From Limnephilus marmoratus (taxonomy: Eukaryota > Arthropoda > Insecta > Trichoptera > Limnephilidae), in contig OU862920.1 in NCBI GenBank assembly GCA_917880885.1, forward strand, positions 4,588,001-4,652,000: a DNA stretch of 64,000 nucleotides, written 5' to 3'. The position numbers and the translations under genes were made by a program. Positions 19,027 through 30,039 of the stretch are shown here, in pieces (the stretch's first letter is position 1; each line of letters starts with the position of its first letter). Under the pieces are notes generated by a model. That model saw only the letters and a list, made by a program, of their open reading frames with translations. It was not told the origin of the DNA and searched no databases.

Positions 19027-20055
19027 GTTATCGTTGAACTTTGTATTATGATGTGAAAATGTATTATTTATTTATATATATATATATAGATAGGTTCTTA
19101 GTTTAATTTCATATTATCTATCCTATATACTTTAATATGTATTTTTTTAAATATTTTTTCTTCTTTTTCTACATAACTTGGCTTATATCAGCGTATCGCT
19201 CGCCATATTTTCTCATTGGGAATGTTTGCGAGCGATTTTCTTTCATGTTTTAATCTATGTTTTTCTAAAAACACTATGAATTTTTGGTGAAACTTCGCTG
19301 ATTTATGCAACCACGTAAGATGTAATTACCATAATAAAATACTTACAACTGTTTCCCTAATAAACTAAAATAAAAAATAAAAAAAATATTTTCATTTTGG
19401 GATATGGACTATTTAAATGTCCATTGAATTGTTAAAAAATAATACAACAAAAAGTGATTGTGATCATTTTGTGGTCGATGATGGGTTATTAAGTTTGACA
19501 GGTGCCTGAAAGGGCAATTATAATTAGTATTATGAGCAGGCGAAACAACTATCAATCACAAAATCCACTCCAATGAATGTTGAATGATGTAATGAATGAC
19601 ATGAACACACGAGAAGGCAGCCATCAGCCGGGCGGCGCGCGCTCTATGTAGCTCTGTTTCACATATCGATTTTCGATAACACTGCCCTTGAATACGTATT
19701 CACAGCCAGCCGCGTGACTTTCTTGCCATTCAAAATAATAAAAAAAACTATACCATTGCTTTTAGTGCGAACAGCCGCAATAGCGACTGAAAAGACGAAC
19801 GGAGAAACAGGTGTGTTGTGGGCGTGTTTGTTGCATCCGTAGTAAGGTCAATGTTTCCGTACTTACCAGTTGCATGTTGTTACCAATAATTAATAATACA
19901 GTTTGGAATTGGCGACTTCAGTTTTCTTTTAAATCAGTTTATGACACAATTATAAGAACGGGTTTGTGTGTAAGTTCTGTTCAAATTATATTCAAGTCTC
20001 ATGAAATTTCTCAAACATTTTCTAAAACCGAAAATTATTTCTTGATCAGATAACC
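19027..20055. other. Spacer with a TA microsatellite
   Basis: (TA)n at about 19071-19090. A GC-richer patch at 19610-19650 (GGGCGGCGCGCGCTC) has no recognisable function. An 80-codon plus-strand frame at 19811 has no domain. Confidence 0.4.
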
Positions 20056-20582
20056 AATAGGCCACTTGCATGGATTTCATAACGACACGGAAAAAATCGT
20101 GTGATAGATTTTTTTACTAAGATTACGAAAATGTTAGTAAAAATTTTTAGAAATGTACAGTTTTTTTTATTTTTAAATAAATAAATCCATTATTTGGGCC
20201 CGTGGCGTCACTGCATGAAAATGTCCCGTCTCCGAAAATGTTCCTATTAATTTTGTAAAATTCCATTTTATTTTGATTTTAGGCGAATTTTTAAATTTGA
20301 CATTTAACGTTCACTAGATTTATTGTTTGTTCTCTGCAAACTTATCATTTGGTTTGACTTTTTGACAGATGTTATGAAGAGAACCCCGTACATTTTACGC
20401 CATCTTTACGTGTTTTAGAGGTATAATGGTAGGGGTGCTGATTTTAACAAAATAACAAAATCAAATTTTATAATATTCTTATTATTATTATTATAATTTA
20501 CAAGTACAAGTATATTATATTGGATTTAGTAATATAGACGTTGAACATTATAATGATTTATGATCAATAAGATGGATCAAGG
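20056..20582 (+). mobile_element. Family Q TIR element, copy 1, truncated by a SINE
   Basis: Starts AATAGGCCACTTGCATGGAT and is colinear with copies at 47313-48147 (same orientation) and 35770-36619 (inverted): blocks GACGTCACTACGTGAAAATG-like, TTTGGTTTGAC, CAGATGTTATGAAGAGAACC, GATCAATAAGATGGATCAAG. It stops at GATGGATCAAGG, where the SINE begins. The second half is missing. Non-coding. Confidence 0.7.
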
Positions 20583-20583
20583 A

Positions 20584-20712
20584 CGGCCGGCATAGTGCAG
20601 CGATAAGGCTCGCATTCCGAAGGTCGCGGGATCGAATCCGGGCGTGCAAATAAATTTTATTTGATTAATTTGTGTATTTCACAATTTATTCATTTAAACT
20701 AATATATAGATT
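20584..20712 (+). repeat. tRNA-derived SINE (family 1)
   Basis: The head reads GGCATAGTGCAGCGATAAGG (A-box-like), then GGTCGCGGGATCGAATCC (a near-consensus B box), and the family tail GTGCAAATAAATTTTATTTG to TTTCACAATTTATTCATTTA. This is the clearest of the three family-1 copies. Confidence 0.75.
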
Positions 20713-20893
20713 GCTTAAAAATTAGAAAATTTTACTTATTAAATCTTTTTAAAGTTTGCATTCAAAATTTTCTTATTAATATTTATCGTAATTTTTTTCA
20801 AAGATATATAAGGCCAGCGGATTTCAACCTGCGGTACGGGTACCCCTAGAAGTATGCGAAGCAAATATTACGGGTACGCAATATTAGTTGCAT

Positions 20894-21488
20894 GACAGTT
20901 GATCCGCCGACAATTGGCCCCCCGGCGTACTTATATACAATATGCAGTCGGTTTAGGGAAAATTCAGTATACCTAATTACACAAAATATAACTAAGTGAT
21001 CCCGAAGAGATGTGCAGAGAGGATGTACCGCCGATAATATTAACAAAAGTATAAAACATGTTTTTATTCAAATGCATCATCTAAATATCTGCTTCTATAC
21101 ATTTATATACCGTGTATACCAACGCACAAGTAAAAAAAAAATATAAATAGACACTGTGTTTAATAATAATAATAAATATGTTTGATATTCATACCAACTT
21201 ATTAGCAATGGCCACAGCTTGGATATTTTTTCAGAAATTAACAAAAACAGAAAACTTTTGATATGATTTTAGATTTTCACGGTTAAAAGTATTTTTGTTA
21301 TTTGTTTTTGATGTGTTACGCCATGTTGCGCCACCACCTTCTTTAGCCAACGTTTCGAAGTATTGTGTGTATTTCAATGGTATTTTTGAAGTCGATATTA
21401 CGTTTGAAATTGGTAAATAATACACAGAAAATTATAATCTTCTAGTAAATTTCATTTCGAGGGGCCAACTGTCGGCGGATCAACTGTC
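20894..21488. mobile_element. Family R TIR element nested in the hAT
   Basis: TIRs of about 28 bp: left GACAGTTGATCCGCCGACAA then TTGGCCCC, right reverse-complemented GACAGTTGATCCGCCGACAG then TTGGCCCC. A diverged copy without the PLE insertion lies at 46002-46370, sharing TACACAAAATATAACTAAGT and TGCAGTCGGTT blocks. Non-coding. Confidence 0.75.
21210..21357 (-). repeat. PLE terminus fragment, hammerhead cut off
   Basis: GGCCACAGCTTGGATATTTT through TTAGCCAACGTTTCG matches 22468-22614 almost base for base. The fragment ends at the GAAAC box of the hammerhead (minus strand), and the rest of the ribozyme is missing. Confidence 0.65.
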
Positions 21489-22467
21489 GTGTAACCCGCA
21501 ATATGGTGGCACAAATTACAGTCTGTCCAATAAGAGTAGAAAAACTAGTAGGGCGCCACTGTCGGCCAAATGGCAATTCTAAAAATATAATCATGGTGCT
21601 AATCTAAAGCTGCGTAACCTACATTTTTATTAAAAATGGCATGAAAGTGACAAAAAAAAATTTTCATTCCACTAATCTCAAAATTAGAATTGAATATAGG
21701 TATATTAATAGTATATCTTTACAATTTTATGTTAACGTAATGAAGAATAACGATATTGTAATAAAATATAAAGCACACTTTAGAAATTGCTCACATTTAT
21801 TTAATATTAGCTTAAGAACCTACTACCATTGTCCAGGTTTTAGATCATGACTCTAATTTTAGATCTGAATAAATTTAACTCATTCAGATCTAAAAGTAAT
21901 GTAACTAAACTCACCATTAATTATTCTTCCTTTCTACCTACTGTTAAATTCAAATTTATGTTAAATTAAATGGAAGCCAATCACTTTGTAGAACACAATT
22001 TAATCAAATTATGTCATAAGTAGATACCCAACAGTGCATCCTCGATTTAATTTTTTTTAGGAACAAAAAAAAATATTTTTAAATGTGTATACGGTGTTCT
22101 GCATTTTTAGTGTGATTGCACTTTAAAAGAATATTATTTGACAGGTAAATTGGTGTTGTCAGCCTACAAATTTTGTAGTTCAATTTTTTATATTTTTTAC
22201 TCTTATTTGACAGACTCTAGGTATGTTCAATTTCACACGTAAAAACACAGGTTAAAAATTAAAGTCGTGTTACACTCTGTATAAAATTACATTAAATGTT
22301 TTTGTGTGACTTGATTGTTAAATTCATTTAATAATGACAAGATTAAAAAAATACAAATGAAACATGTCTTTCATTACACATGTATAAAGATAGATAGAGG
22401 GTGCGGGATACAATCGATTTGTAATAAGGGGTACGCATGCTCAAAAAGGTTGACAACCGCTGTATAA

Positions 22468-22660
22468 GGCCACAGCTTGGATATTTTTTCAGAAATTAAC
22501 AAAAACAAAAAACTTTTGATATGATTTTAGATTTTCACGACCAAAAGTATTTTTGTTATTTGTTTTTGAGGTGTTACGCCATGTTGCGCCATCACCTTCT
22601 TTAGCCAACGTTTCGGAAAGCGTTACAGTATCCAACATCAGAGCAGATGATTTTTGTTTA
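22468..22660 (-). repeat. PLE terminus abutting the hAT
   Basis: Same sequence as 21210-21357 but longer: it continues through the hammerhead-like motif to AGAGCAGATGA. The hAT target duplication overlaps its start (TATAAGGCCACAG). Confidence 0.65.
22610..22641 (-). ncRNA. Decayed hammerhead motif
   Basis: The minus strand reads CUGAUGU, stem II GGAUA/UUUCC with mismatches, GAAAC, GUU. The last A of CUGAUGA is U and stem II is broken. Compare the intact relative at 14518-14549. Confidence 0.5.
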
Positions 22661-23139
22661 CATAATAATATTATGTAGGTAAACAAAATCCTAGTTAACC
22701 ACTCTGTGAATTGCCTTCTCAACACAGGTGTTAGTGATAATAAAGGTCAAAGCGTCATTACTGTAATCAAATAATGTAATATTAAATTATTAAACATAAA
22801 AAAAAACTGTTATTGTGTAATTGAGACAGGATATTATAAAAAAACCTGAAAAAAAATTATACCACTAATCACTGCGATGTAGTGAAGATATCTCTTTCCT
22901 TGTTTAAAATCATACCAAATGACTCACGGCGAATTAAAGTGTAATGTTTCTCGCGTTCGTGGGCAAAACACTCAAACTTTGTTCATCGGGTAACCTTGTA
23001 GGTGGGTTCCTGGGAGGCCGTCATCTTTAAGAAGGTCGTCATAGGAGATATATTTTACATACTGTCCGCACTTTCTGTCCGTACAGTCGGTATCCGGAAT
23101 CGAAGATGAAATAATGAAAATGATAAAAAGGAAAAAAAT
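22661..23139. other. Spacer
   Basis: Nothing recognised. Confidence 0.35.
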
Positions 23140-23440
23140 CAAAATTTAAAAAACTTGACAAAACAGAACAATGATAAAACAGAACAGTGATAAAACCAAT
23201 CAGTGATGAAACAGAAAAATGATAAAACAGAACATTATAAAACCAAACATTATAAAACTAAACATTAGATAACAGAAAATTATTAAACAGAACAATGATA
23301 AAAACAGAACATTATAAAACAAAATAATTTAAAACTGAACATTATAAAATAGAGAATGATAAAACATAATATTATAAAACGGATCAACGATAAAACAGTA
23401 AATCATAAAAAAAAGGTAAAAATAGAGTAGTGAAAAACAA
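23140..23440 (+). repeat. Degenerate minisatellite, unit ATAAAACAGAACATT
   Basis: About 18 loose units of 14-17 bp (ATAAAACAGAACAATG, ATAAAACAGAACATT, ATAAAACCAAACATT). The reverse-complement array is at 26147-26342, so the two arrays face each other across 2.7 kb. Confidence 0.8.
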
Positions 23441-23477
23441 AACAGTGCAAATAAAAACCTTTTATACATATTTATTT

Positions 23478-23755
23478 ATATTAACTCCACTAAGGTCCTC
23501 AGGGCCTGGGTCATATTTGGAGTTGCTGCGCGAAATTTCTTTTCGAAGAGAGCAAGGGTCTTGAAGAGACAGATGTGTTTCCGGACCATGCACCGTTGCC
23601 GAAGGGATCAATGACGCTAATTCCTCGTACAACTTCCGCTAAAATAGAACCGGACAGAACCGTAGAACAAGGACAGAATTCCCACCAAACGCCTGTGATG
23701 GGCTCTTAAAATTGTAATACTTTCTTTATATAGGGGAATCTATCAAACGGACCAT
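23478..23755 (-). pseudogene. CR1/Jockey-type retrotransposon fragment, decayed
   Basis: On the plus strand TTAACTCCACTAAGGTCCTC, GTCTTGAAGAGAC, TTGCCGAAGGGATCAATGAC, CTAATTCCTCG, AATTCCCACC and GAATCTATCAAACGGACC follow the order of the minus-strand element at 60900-61330, with internal deletions. No open frame is left. Confidence 0.7.
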
Positions 23756-24169
23756 ATAATCTATATTTATGTTATTACGTCAGGTTAGGTTATTAACTGT
23801 TCTGTTTCATTCTTTTCATTGATTTGTTTTATCATGTTTTGTTTAACCCCTCAGAACTCACGCTTATTTTGTCCGAAGGTCAAAATATTTCTGCTTTGTA
23901 ATAAAATCCGAATACGTGGAATATTTCTAAACGTATCCGAAAACTAAGAACTGCTTTTGAAAGGTGATAAAATGCGTTCTCAAATTTTATAATTCAAAAT
24001 AAACTTATACAGCCTTACTAAAAAAAAAACACAGCACGCCCGATTACCCGTGTTGCTGCAGCAACATGAATAAAACAAAAATACACTAAAACACGATAAC
24101 ATTACCAATAAGATTTGGTCTTAAAACGTACTGTAAATCCGGCAACCACGCATATTTAAGTACTAAATT

Positions 24170-24260
24170 GTTTGTTTTCCTTCATAACCGCTAGGTTGCG
24201 CGGCGGCGCGGCGCCTGCGCATTCGTGTTCGCGGTCGAAAAAGACGCTGGAAGCGCGAAA
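24170..24260. other. Small GC-rich patch inside family S
   Basis: TTGCGCGGCGGCGCGGCGCC stands out in AT-rich sequence. It is too short for a firm call; a promoter-like CpG patch or captured sequence are possible. Confidence 0.25.
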
Positions 24261-25394
24261 TGATTTCTGTGTGTCCAATATTACTTATGTGATGGTTAAT
24301 TTCTATTAATATGAATAATTTACTCTTATATTTATATCATTGATATATTTACCGTGTGTTGTGTGGTTTTTCATAAGTTTTAGTCAAGTTATAAAACAAT
24401 AATTGTACTTTGAAAATTGAAGTGTCAAAAACTTTTTTTTATGATACATGAGAATTCAAATTTACATTTAAAGGTTTTATTTTATGATAATTTTATGACA
24501 GTGGTGTTTTTTTTTAAATAATATTATCTAATACATGTGTGGGTAAATGCATCAAAGTAATTAACGTCTTTAGAGATGCAAGAAATCTGATTTAAAAGAC
24601 GGTATAATTTATAGGTTAGTTTTTTAGCAATAAAAAAAACTTTGAAATTTTTTATTATTTTTTTATTGTATGCCCGAGGAAAAAGTGGGGTGATAGTTTC
24701 CTTCCAAATTTATTACATAAAAGGACTGTGTTTTTGAAATTTTGTTTTTTTCTTAATTTCTCTACGTTTTAGTCAAAAAAACTTTGGTAAGAAATTTTTT
24801 TCCATTTATTTCCGAGTTTGAATCTTAAAATATGTCAGTTTTTGAAAACTAAACTGTATTTCAAATATACAAATCTAAAAGGTAATTTTATCTAGTTTTC
24901 ATAAATGGTATTTGTTTTTACGACACCTTAAAAAATAAGAAATATATAGAACATTCAAAATACTACGGAAAAAATACAAATATCGTTCGGACATTAAAGG
25001 TTAAAACAGAGATAAACTACCCTCTCAGGCCGTGGAAACCACGTGTATTTCTTTCAATGAACAAATTTTTAATTAGTAATGTTTTCACATCCGCGGCCGT
25101 TTGTCAATTGAATAAAATTTTCACTAGGTTTTTTAGTAAGGCTGATAATGTCTTAAATATAATTTATTTTACCGCATACATAATAAAGGTTTAAAAATGC
25201 CTTGCCTTGAGTTTTTCCCATCTAAGATTAAAAAAAATTAAAAACGCACACATAGCATTTTATTAGGTAAATGTATTATTAACGTTTTCGTGTACTAACT
25301 TTTTGTCGTTGTAAAAATGAAAAAATAATTAATAAAAAATTGTCGTTGTAAAAATGTAAAAATAATTAATAAAAAATTCCCAATGTTTCACAAT

Positions 25395-25560
25395 TTTCTT
25401 GAAGTGAAAACTTCTTTAGCACCGTAGTGAATTGAAACTCGACGAAACGAAAGAAATATAATAAACGGTCTCCTCTTTGTGCGGTGTTTCGTAGCCTCCT
25501 CACTCTTGTCTACGTTAGTTTTCTGAAGGTTTCACTTCTACCGCGTGAGAACTGCACACT
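25395..25560 (-). repeat. MITE family A copy, reversed
   Basis: GAAGTGAAAACTTCTTTAGC, ACTCGACGAAACGAAAG, GGTCTCCTCTTTGTGCGG, GTAGCCTCCTCACTCTTGTC and TTCACTTCTACCGCGTGAG match family A in reverse orientation. Its end with GAACTGCACAC matches the outer end seen near 2200 and 58440. Confidence 0.65.
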
Positions 25561-25691
25561 TGTAATTTTTTTCAATTTGCGATCGTAAAATTTGGATTAA
25601 AAAAAGTGTACATATATTTGAATTATTTTGTCTTTAACTTTTACATTTGAATATAGAGCGTGTTGTTTTCTCTTTTTAACACTGTCTAGAT

Positions 25692-26042
25692 CAGTGGTTC
25701 TTAACCTTTTTGAAGGTACTGAACCCTACCAGTTTCATGTGCGCATTCACAGAACCCTTTTTAAACGGAAAGCGGGGCGTGACTTTAGTGGCCGCGGATT
25801 ACCACGAGGGGGGCGTAATGGGATAGGATGGGGCGGGATGCATCGTGAATCTGAACCAGCCATTGTCACGACTATATTTTCCACAATGGGGAGGGGGCTC
25901 AATGGGATAGTATAGGGCGGGATGAGAAAGTGACAATATTCTATGTAATTTTTTTTCGGGGTATGTCTTGCCTTCCACCGAACCCCTGAGACTGGCTCAC
26001 TGAACCCCTGGGGTTCGAACGAACCCAGTTTAAGAACCACTG
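25692..26042. mobile_element. Non-autonomous hAT, 351 bp
   Basis: Ends CAGTGGTTCTTAACCTTTTT and reverse-complemented right end CAGTGGTTCTTAAACTGGG are typical hAT TIRs. The flanks GTCTAGAT (25684-25691) and ATCTAGAT (26043-26050) match at 7 of 8 positions. The family S relative at about 29.79 kb shows the empty site. Non-coding. Confidence 0.85.
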
Positions 26043-26146
26043 ATCTAGATCATATTTCTATTCTTGATGGTAAGGGAGACAAAACGATTTATATGAGACC
26101 TACATGAGTTGTTCCGAAAGCTGAAAAAATTAGCCTGAGGGGTTAA

Positions 26147-26342
26147 TTGTGCTCTGTTTTATTACATTCTGTTTTATAACGTTCTGTTTTATAATGATCT
26201 GTTTCATAACATTCTGTTTTATAAAGTTCTGTTTTATAACGTTCTGTTTTATAACATTCTATTTTATAACATTCTGTTTTTTTGTTTTATAACTTTTTGT
26301 TTTACAACGTTCTGTTTTATAACGTTCTGTTTTATCGTGAAA
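26147..26342 (-). repeat. Inverted partner minisatellite, unit GTTCTGTTTTATAAC
   Basis: About 12 units (ATTCTGTTTTATAACG, GTTCTGTTTTATAACG) in reverse-complement orientation to 23140-23440. Confidence 0.8.
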
Positions 26343-27135
26343 GTGTCTGCTGAGTACTGTGTGGGACTGCCACAGTCACTGCCGTTTGCTCGGTGGCGTG
26401 AACACAGGAAATCATCTCTTATTGCTTTCAGCGGACGAATTAAAGTTCTAGCGCAAGACCCTCATTTACATCTATTCGTATAATACATAACAACCATGTA
26501 CGAGTAACTAGATCTACTAGAATCCATCATTACCTCAATAACTATAACTAAATAATTATTCATTTAGCTTCAAATAGTCCATAATCTGTGGTTACTAGTT
26601 ACGTTTTATGTGCTGATATATAAATTATAAATAGCATTGAAGTTAAAAACTATGTATAGTATTTAAGAACACAAATTAAAAATAACACATATATTATTAT
26701 CATCTATTTAAAAAAAATCTTTCTTCTTTTATATTGGTCACTATTTCTTGACTTTTACATCTTCATCGCTCTGTACAGTTCTGTGCTTTTGACTTTGCGA
26801 GTTTCTTTTCGAAAATGGGTCATTTTGGCGTCGCGAAGCTGTGTTTGGGCATACCGAGACATGCCCGAAAACGGAACTTTCGAAAGGGAAGTCTTATTTA
26901 TTTTTTTCTTGTTGTGGAGTGATCATATTTGTATTGATGTTTATTAAGTTGTCGCATGAATTATTTAAGTAAGATTTATATCTATTTCATTCTGTTTTTG
27001 ATTGCCGCCGATCTATCAGCTTGCGAAAGGTTTCGTGTTCGTCATTAAATACACGAATAATTACACAAATAAAATTTTTTTGTTATATGTCCACATTCAC
27101 TACGATAATAAAATTACAGTTAAATTATGTTTAAT
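26343..27135. other. Spacer
   Basis: No domain, TIR or array seen. Confidence 0.4.
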
Positions 27136-27676
27136 GAGCGTTTTTATTATTACGGTACCGTGTACGATACACGGTACCGTGGCGGCACAAAAAATGCAAT
27201 AAACATACGTTCCTTATCATAATAATGCTGCAGCTCTTTCAAAAGATAAGATACACAATGTACCTAGGTCTGTTTCCTCCAAAGGAAAAATGTCGTCATT
27301 TTTTTCAGCTTTCTCATACACCGCACCGATAATTAGGGAAGTATATAATTACAAGGATAATGTTGAAGTGTGATTCAATTCCAAAAATTTAAAAACGTTA
27401 AACGTCAGTGCGTTACTTTTGTTCTTAAACAGATATGAAACAAACAATCATTATCATACGTATCCCCCACATGTATAAAGAAAATTAAATGCAATTCTGT
27501 TTCAATTCGGTAGCCGTAGCTGAGCCGTAATAAGATATAACTTTTCCTCCAAATGAGAAAGTTGTATTTTGGAGGAAACAGAGACACAGAAACACGTGTA
27601 TCATCCTTTGTCTCACCATTATTTAATGTGTAAGAAAGAGCTGCAATATTATTAGTATAAAGAACGTACGTTTTAT

Positions 27677-28334
27677 GCCGGAATTACACTTGTCTGTCGT
27701 GTCGTGTCGTGACGCGCCAGAACGGTATTAGTTTCAAACATTTAGTATGGTGACGTTTATATTAGTTTGTCGTGACGTGACCTTGGATTACGAATGCGAA
27801 TGGTCAGATGCTACGTATTTTCAAAATTATTTTATGGAATGGAAGCATGGACGCTTACTGAAGAATTAATTAGGCGACTTGAGGCATTCGAGATGTGAAT
27901 CTACAGAAGAATACTTAAAATAAGCTGGATGGACAGGGTCACAAATGAAGATGTTATGGTTCGGATGAATAAAGAAAAGGAAGTAATTAAAACCATAAAA
28001 ATCCGAAAACTTCAATATCTTGGACACGTGATGAGACATCCAGAGAAGTATGAGATCCTGCATCTCATAATGCAGGGAAAGATTGCCGGAAGACGGGGCC
28101 CTGGAAGAAGGAGAACCTCATGGCTGAAAAACCTGAGACAGTGGTTTGGCCAGTCTACCGTGGAGCTGTTCCGGGCCGCAGTAAACAAAGTCCGCATAGC
28201 CAACATGATAGCCAACGTCCGTTGAACGGACAAGGCACAACAAGAAGGAGAAGTCGTGATGATGAAAATCACTAAATGTATGAAACCGATATCGATCTGA
28301 CGCGTCACGACACGACACGACAGACAATGCCGCC
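27677..28334. mobile_element. Family E2 element with GTCGTGTCGTGTC TIRs, nested in D
   Basis: The left TIR contains TTGTCTGTCGTGTCGTGTCG then TGACGCG; the right TIR is its exact reverse complement over those 27 bp. Similarity continues through a GTTTCAAACATTTAGT / GTTTCATACATTTAGT block. TTTAT lies next to each end and may be the target duplication. The interior is occupied by an RTE fragment. Confidence 0.7.
27797..28250 (+). pseudogene. RTE-like retrotransposon C-terminal fragment
   Basis: Encodes YGMEAWTLTEELIRRLEAFE, M, a stop, IYRRILKISWMDRVTNEDVM, then an uninterrupted stretch with LQYLGHVMRHPEKYEILHLI and GRRGPGRRRTSWLKNL to IANMIANVR and a stop. LxYLGHVMR and GRRGPGRRR are the C-terminal signature of RTE-like insect elements. 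The 3' end is GGACAAGGCACAACAAGAAG, then GAGAAG. Flanks GTCGTGACGTGA and GTCGTGATGATGA may be a target duplication. The copy is 5' truncated. Confidence 0.75.
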
Positions 28335-28521
28335 TTTATGCTTTTTTGTTCCGTCACGGTACCGTAATAGTGGATGGTCGTGGTAATAATAAAAGCGCTC
28401 AAAAAAGCGCCTAAAATCCCCGATGATTCAAGGTCAACTTTGTAAGGTGAAGGTTGGTAACCAAAACGATTAAAATTGGCAGTGTTAATTAAACAGAAAT
28501 AAACAAACTAATTTGAATGAT

Positions 28522-28692
28522 GGTGACCGGACAACTCAGAATGAAATAACTCAGAACTTCCTTTGAAAAAAAAAAATTGGTTCAATAGGTTACGTTAGGT
28601 TTTCGGGCTATTTTAAAAACAAAAAAAAATAGCTTTTAATGAACTCTCAAAGAGGTGTTGACTTTACTTGATTCTAAGTTGGCATAGAACCT
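28522..28692. repeat. Palindromic MITE family G
   Basis: The left arm GACCGGACAACTCAGAATGA and the right arm (reverse-complemented TGCCAACTTAGAATCAAGTA) form an imperfect palindrome around TTAGGTT. Best copy at 43482-43679. Confidence 0.6.
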
Positions 28693-29310
28693 TGAATGCT
28701 ATCTCAAAGTGCTTGTTTTATTATACCAATTGCTATTCTCATCTTATTCAATCTAAAGTAATCTTTACTAGTGCAAAAAAAGTGAAGGTTTACTTTTAAA
28801 AAGTAATTAAAAATGATGTCATCGAGACTGCATGGACCGTGATCGAATAATTCTTGAACCATCACCGTGACACAAGAGAATGTGCTAATTTACTTAGACA
28901 ACTGAGAAATGGTACTACGATGACTAGTGAATCTACTTACTATGCTACAACTTGACCTAGACACGTTTAAGGGCACTTAATCTAAGCTAACTTAATTAAC
29001 AAAATAAAGAACTTCGTGTAACTTTAGTGCAGGATTTGAATTGAGGCTGTGATGATACAAAAATCCTGTCAATAACGAAAAATCGATATTTTACGTTTTC
29101 AAATGAGTATAAAGGTCATTATTTCTTTGAAAATTTTGACTTGTGTTTTTTCATGTTAAAATGTATTTAGGTTTTGTTGTTTTTGTTTTGTTTGTATGTT
29201 CCAGGTCAAAAAAAAACATTGCTTTGTATTTATGACGTTATCGATCAGAACTGATTAAAGTAATTTTTTTGAAATGTCATTGGTTAAGCATCTTTACAAC
29301 TGTTTAGGCA
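28693..29310. other. Spacer
   Basis: Nothing recognised. Confidence 0.4.
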
Positions 29311-29883
29311 TTAAATCCTCAGGCCAATATTACGTCACTAGGTCAGAATATTTCCGAATTGCGATAAAATCCAAATAAATGGAATATTTGTAAACGTAAC
29401 CGAAAACTAAAAAGTGTTTTTGAAAGGTGATGAAATAATTATTAAATAACTTTCAAATTTTATTAATAGAAATAATCAAATAGAATAATTTGGAAAGCAA
29501 ACACAAAAAAGTTTTAAAAATGGCTCACTTTTCGTTTATTTTTAACTAAATTTACTGATAACGAAAAAAAAAACACTTAGACCTCAATTTAATTAATTCA
29601 TAACCTCAATTTTATGTCATTTATAAAAAAAATATTTATAAGAAAATCACTAAGTTTTAATTTTTTTATCAAGTTGCGGTAGGAAAATTTGTTTTAACAA
29701 AGGTGTATATTTTAATAATTTTTTTGTTAACTTTTGGTTGATTTGAATATACAGCGTACTGTTTTTTCTCTTTCCAATACCGTTTAGATTATATTTATCA
29801 CTACGATAGTAAGGGAGATACAACGATTGCTATGAGACCTATACGAGTTGTTCTGAAAAAGCGAACAAATTAGCCTTAAGGGT
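29311..29883. mobile_element. Family S copy 2, shorter and diverged
   Basis: TTAAATCCTCAGGCCAAT at the left; CTATGAGACCTATACGAGTT and ATTAGCCTTAAGGG at the right, colinear with 23843-26146 but lacking the middle 1.6 kb or so. The TIR is decayed. It shows the empty site of the 25692-26042 hAT. Confidence 0.55.
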
Positions 29884-30039
29884 GACTGGATAAATTACAC
29901 TTTTTAATGACAAAGTTTATCAATTACCTATTTCTACCAACACTGTGTTAACTAGAATACTGCTAATTAACTGATTCCTTGAGGCATCTCTACAATCTGT
30001 GATTTTGACCGATTCACAGGTGACAGCAATAATCATTAT

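Larger units (their letters stand above)
20815..22462. mobile_element. hAT element, 1648 bp, perfect 8-bp duplication
   Basis: Ends CAGCGGATTTCAACCTG and AAGGTTGACAACCGCTG resemble the CAGNGGTTCTCAACC ends of many hAT elements. The flanks are TATAAGGC at 20807-20814 and 22463-22470, identical. No transposase is visible; the interior holds a TIR element (20894-21488) that itself contains a PLE terminal fragment (21210-21357). A GGGTACCCCTAGAAGTATGC / GGGGTACGCATGC subterminal pair supports the ends. Confidence 0.85.
23843..26146. mobile_element. TTAA-flanked element with CCCCTCAG ends, 2.3 kb (family S)
   Basis: Both ends read TTAACCCCTCAG in opposite orientation. TTAA plus a CCC start fits piggyBac-type insertion. 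No transposase is visible. It contains a MITE A copy (25395-25560) and a hAT (25692-26042). A shorter diverged copy at 29311-29883 shares TATCCGAAAACTAAGAACTG-like, AATATAGAGCGTGTTG-like and TGAGACCTACATGAGTTGTT-like blocks. It appears inserted inside a GTTCTGTTTTAT minisatellite, remnants of which occur at 23795-23842 and 26147-26342. Confidence 0.65.
27136..28400. mobile_element. Family D long-TIR element, copy 1, hosting nested insertions
   Basis: Arms of roughly 300 bp are inverted: left GAGCGTTTTTATTATTACGG, right reverse-complemented GAGCGCTTTTATTATTACCA. Further shared arm blocks are ACGGTACCGTG, ACGTTC, CTGTTTCCTCCAAA and AGCTCTTTC. A second TIR element (27677-28334) sits in the right arm and itself carries an RTE fragment. 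A second D copy is at 32000-32650 and a lone right end at 48186-48262. Confidence 0.65.

Noticed and set aside
17947..19051. Plus-strand open frames of 109-162 codons
   Set aside because: Antisense of the RTE reverse transcriptase ORF.
20584..20660. Functional tRNA gene
   Set aside because: Pol III boxes are present, but the sequence is the head of a repeated SINE with a conserved non-tRNA tail.
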